8,094 nt of DNA from 2-12-FULL-41-16 sp964473715 (GTDB lineage: Bacteria > Patescibacteriota > Patescibacteriia > Magasanikbacterales > UBA922): the NCBI GenBank assembly GCA_964473715.1, contig CAYYQC010000040.1, forward strand, positions 1 to 8,094, in the 5' to 3' direction. Below the pieces are notes generated by a model. It had not been told where the DNA came from. It saw nothing but the letters and a program-made list of their open reading frames with translations, and made no database searches. Position numbers and translations under genes: made by a program. This document shows positions 6,488 through 8,094 of the stretch, piece after piece (the first letter of the stretch is position 1; every line of letters starts with the position of its first letter).

Positions 6488-6691
6488 ATGGCCCAGAAAA
6501 AACCGCTACGCTTTCAACCTGAAAAAGCAGGTGCTGTTCATCGGCACCAAACTGAACTTGAGGCAGGAATTCTGGCCTACGCAGAACGAATCAAAGTAAT
6601 CGAGGATCACCCTCGAGATCCTTACCGATTCAGCAGAGACTTTCTGCTACAAGAAACCAACCCACTCAACCAAGGAGATCAGAGTGGCTGA
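6488..6691 (+). CDS. small charged protein of unknown function, first gene of cassette
   Basis: I do not recognise this 67-residue protein. It is hydrophilic, with no membrane segment, signal peptide or cysteine. The N-terminal third is basic (MAQKKPLRFQPEKAGAVHRH). A likely amphipathic helix follows (about 21-38, TELEAGILAYAERIKVIE), and the end is a polar Asn/Gln/Gly tail. A near-consensus promoter and GGAGG precede it, and its TGA overlaps the next gene's GTG by 8 bases. This arrangement supports a real, translated gene coupled to the zinc-finger gene. Local GC is about 48% by hand count of one 60-base line, higher than in the flanking operons. A toxin-antitoxin or regulator role is possible but unsupported. 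Confidence 0.65.
   Translation: MAQKKPLRFQPEKAGAVHRHQTELEAGILAYAERIKVIEDHPRDPYRFSRDFLLQETNPLNQGDQSG
6672..6677 (+). promoter_or_regulatory. Shine-Dalgarno site for the GTG start of the zinc-finger gene
   Basis: AAGGAG lies six bases before the GTG at 6684, inside the end of the upstream gene. It selects the GTG as the start; no in-frame ATG occurs before Met33. Confidence 0.85.
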
Positions 6692-7046
6692 CTACTGCAC
6701 AAGGTGTGGCCGATATCACGAGGAGCTGGCATGCCCTCCCAAGGACAGAGGTGCCACACCCCTGAGGCGTCCTCCAATGTACATGCCACGTCCGCAACCA
6801 GATCCGTACTGGTACTGCAGTATTTGCCATTGCAGCCGAAAGATGGAAATCTCTGTCTGTAATGGCACAACCCACAAGCCCCACCCTCCTGTACTTGGTC
6901 CAACCTGGAGCAAGACCGATACATCGGTCGAAATTCCAACCAGTTGGTACTGCAGGTCATGCCGCACCATGAACATGCTGGGGGAGGCAGCAGACATCAA
7001 CATCTGTAAGAGAAAAGGGTGTCCATACACTGCACCTTGGATCTAG
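6684..7046 (+). CDS. triple Cys-rich zinc-finger protein with RanBP2-like fingers, function unknown
   Basis: The 120-residue product, starting at GTG, has three cysteine clusters. Finger 1 is C5-x2-C8-x3-H12-x4-C17, knuckle-like. Finger 2 is W43-x-C45-x2-C48 with C50, C59 and H64. Finger 3 is W88-x-C90-x2-C93-x3-N97, then C108 and C113. The W-x-C-x2-C-x3-N start of finger 3 matches the RanBP2-type zinc finger, whose known members bind RNA or ubiquitin; the second Cys pair is spaced more widely than usual. The linkers are Pro-rich (about 19-42 and 65-71). Fingers 2 and 3 share an identical 11-base stretch at their Trp-Tyr-Cys, suggesting internal duplication. There is no membrane segment. Composition is about 50-63% GC, far above the neighbours. 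RNA or protein binding is inference. Confidence 0.75.
   Translation: MADYCTRCGRYHEELACPPKDRGATPLRRPPMYMPRPQPDPYWYCSICHCSRKMEISVCNGTTHKPHPPVLGPTWSKTDTSVEIPTSWYCRSCRTMNMLGEAADINICKRKGCPYTAPWI
6810..6955 (+). repeat. 11-base direct repeat inside the zinc-finger gene
   Basis: TGGTACTGCAG occurs at 6810-6820 and 6945-6955, 135 bases apart and in the same frame. Both copies encode Trp-Tyr-Cys at the first knuckle of fingers 2 and 3. This looks like the remnant of a duplicated finger. Confidence 0.7.
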
Positions 7047-7151
7047 CCCACCCCTGTGTAGGTGGCCATCGTTCTTTCTTCCCCGCCTCACCGTCGCCTG
7101 CACCCCAATTAAACTTTGAAAAAAGTTTTGGTGGAATGTTGGCGACCATTT
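7047..7151 (+). other. untranslated 3' region of the cassette
   Basis: No gene is seen here. The first ~60 bases are C-rich and resemble the cassette in composition; from about 7107 the sequence turns AT-rich. Two weak hairpins are possible: CCACC/GGTGG (7048-7052 with 7061-7065) and AAACTTT/AAAGTTT around a GAAA loop (7111-7128). Neither has a convincing U-run, so the main terminator is taken to be the next feature. Confidence 0.4.
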
Positions 7152-7185
7152 AAAAAATCCCCTTGATTAAGTTCGGGGATTTTTT
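7152..7185. terminator. bidirectional Rho-independent terminator
   Basis: AAAAAATCCCC (7152-7162) pairs perfectly over 11 bases with GGGGATTTTTT (7175-7185) around a 12-base loop. Both orientations end in a U-run. It lies about 105 bases after the zinc-finger gene on the plus strand and 9 bases after the DedA stop on the minus strand, so it can end both converging transcripts. Confidence 0.9.
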
Positions 7186-7194
7186 GTTTTATAT

Positions 7195-7710
7195 TTATTT
7201 AAACAAATTAAGCGTTCCACCAAAAAAATACCCAACTGCCAAAGTAGAAGCAGCCCACACAATCGCGCTCGTCACATTCCAAAATAAAAAAGTCCACCGA
7301 TTCATTTTGGATATTCCCGCAATAAAAGGAATGATTGACCGAATTGGTCCAATGAATCGACCAAGAAAAACACTTTTATTACCGTGTTTTTGGAAAAATT
7401 TTTCTCCTTTATGTACATGACTTAATTTAAAAATTTTATTTTCTTTTTTAAAAAATTGATTAGCATGGGTACCTAAATAATAACTAATGTTATCACCGAC
7501 TATTGCCCCAAAAGCCACAAACCAAACCATGTCCCAAATATTAAAAAAATTTTGAGCTGACAAAAGTCCGGCCACTACGACAATTGCTGAGCCAGGAATA
7601 ATGATTCCGGCAATGGTTGATGATTCCAAAGCAGCAATTAAAAAGAAAAACCAATAACCCCAGACTCCTAAGTTTTGTATTGTCGGTAACAATGATTGAA
7701 AATAATCCAT
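7195..7710 (-). CDS. DedA-family (SNARE-associated/VTT) membrane protein
   Basis: This is an integral membrane protein of 171 residues. DedA proteins are implicated in flipping undecaprenyl phosphate or phospholipids and in maintaining membrane potential. Family features are the first re-entrant loop with E29 and IIIPGSAIVVVAG (36-48), FGAIVGDNISYYLG (67-80), and HKGEKFFQKHG leading into FLGRFIGPIRSIIPFIAG (115-132) with R118 and R124. A final helix pair follows. It is somewhat shorter than the ~200-220 residues common in the family. The residue after the first PG is Ser41, where many members have Glu or Asp. The ATG lies 6 bases after the P-type ATPase stop, without a Shine-Dalgarno site, so the two are probably cotranscribed. 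The exact substrate cannot be told. Confidence 0.9.
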   Translation of the reverse strand: MDYFQSLLPTIQNLGVWGYWFFFLIAALESSTIAGIIIPGSAIVVVAGLLSAQNFFNIWDMVWFVAFGAIVGDNISYYLGTHANQFFKKENKIFKLSHVHKGEKFFQKHGNKSVFLGRFIGPIRSIIPFIAGISKMNRWTFLFWNVTSAIVWAASTLAVGYFFGGTLNLFK

Positions 7711-7716
7711 ACCACA

Positions 7717-8094
7717 CTATGAATTATGGTGTTTTGAAACAGCACGAACCGCGATTTCGCTTTTGGCAGTAAACCGATAATACACTTTTTTAACAATTTC
7801 CGTAACAATGAAATATAAAACTGCAATTACTATTACCGCAATATAATCTGATTTAGTTGGCAGACTAAATTTGAATACTTCGCGCATGAATGGAATGAGC
7901 GGTAAAATTAATGTTCCAATGAGCGCGGTTAGAGTGAGCCCTAAAATTGTGCCTGACGGACGACGTGCTTTAAAGCTCCAACCGCGTGTGCGAATGGAGA
8001 ATAAGAATAATAATTCAGTAATAATACTACCCATGAACCAATTGGTTTGTAGCCCCATTGGACCCTGACCTTTGAAATACGCAAAGTAAATAAA
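7717..8094 (-). CDS. P-type cation-transporting ATPase, C-terminal 125 residues (cut by window edge)
   Basis: The reading frame is open through the window edge, so only the C-terminal membrane domain is visible. KGQGPMGLQTNWFMGSIITE, then LLFLFSIRTRGWSF (about 8-41), strongly resembles the F.TGWF.ES...Q.L..H.IRT segment of MgtA-type Mg2+ ATPases and related IIA/IIIB pumps. SGTILGLTLTALIGTLILPLIPF and the last helix (YIAVIVIAVLYFIVTEIVKKVYY) match the final membrane spans. The catalytic DKTGT loop lies outside the window, so activity cannot be judged. The cation is uncertain: Mg2+ is suggested by similarity, but Ca2+ or other cations are possible. An ATG at 8058 is internal to the family's conserved region and is not the true start. 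It is linked to the DedA gene downstream. Confidence 0.85.
   Translation of the reverse strand, partial: FIYFAYFKGQGPMGLQTNWFMGSIITELLFLFSIRTRGWSFKARRPSGTILGLTLTALIGTLILPLIPFMREVFKFSLPTKSDYIAVIVIAVLYFIVTEIVKKVYYRFTAKSEIAVRAVSKHHNS

Noticed and set aside
6600..6622. Two mutually exclusive hairpins (TCGAGG/CCTCGA and AGGATC/GATCCT), resembling a switch
   Set aside because: They lie in the middle of the 67-residue coding region, and short stems at this GC level arise easily by chance. No supporting context.
2334..6691. Recoded UGA as in Gracilibacteria or Absconditabacteria
   Set aside because: TGA functions as the stop of atpA and of the 67-residue gene, and conserved Trp positions use TGG.
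6666..7030. Several open frames on the minus strand opposite the zinc-finger gene
   Set aside because: They lack ribosome sites and mirror the Cys/Pro-rich gene. The plus-strand frames have a promoter, Shine-Dalgarno sites and a terminator.
6424..7185. Insertion sequence or integron-like element carrying the cassette
   Set aside because: No transposase, integrase, terminal inverted repeats or target-site duplication are visible around it.

Overview
The window comes from a low-GC bacterium using the standard bacterial code: TGA ends atpA and at least one other gene, and tryptophan is TGG. Most of it is an F-type ATP synthase operon on the minus strand. The compact layout, the short delta subunit, the near absence of Shine-Dalgarno sites in the operon and the AT-rich composition fit a Patescibacteria/CPR genome. 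That placement is inference; no taxonomic marker such as rRNA is present.

Right to left, the operon reads AtpZ/AtpI-like (6317-6033), atpB/a (5997-5215), atpE/c (5077-4847), atpF/b (4786-4214), atpH/delta (4212-3826), atpA/alpha (3824-2334), a GNAT-fold acetyltransferase (2337-1639), atpG/gamma (1649-705) and the first 231 codons of atpD/beta, which runs off the left edge. Epsilon (atpC) is not in the window and would be expected just beyond it. A good sigma70-type promoter sits just upstream of the AtpZ gene. atpE is set apart by RNA hairpins on both sides, while the genes from atpF to atpG abut or overlap. The acetyltransferase overlaps both atpA and atpG, so it is built into the operon.

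Divergent from this operon, 6424-7185 on the plus strand forms a self-contained unit: near-consensus promoter, two small overlapping genes each with a strong Shine-Dalgarno sequence, a C-rich tail and a perfect stem terminator. The first gene encodes a charged 67-residue protein of unknown function. The second encodes a 120-residue protein with three Cys-rich putative zinc-binding motifs, two resembling RanBP2-type fingers. Hand counts give about 50-63% GC over most 60-base lines here, against about 27-38% in sampled lines of the flanking genes. This cassette is the best candidate in the window for something undescribed.

At the right end, on the minus strand, lie the C-terminal 125 residues of a P-type cation ATPase (MgtA-like) and, 6 bases downstream, a DedA-family membrane protein. 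Its transcript ends at the same bidirectional terminator (7152-7185).
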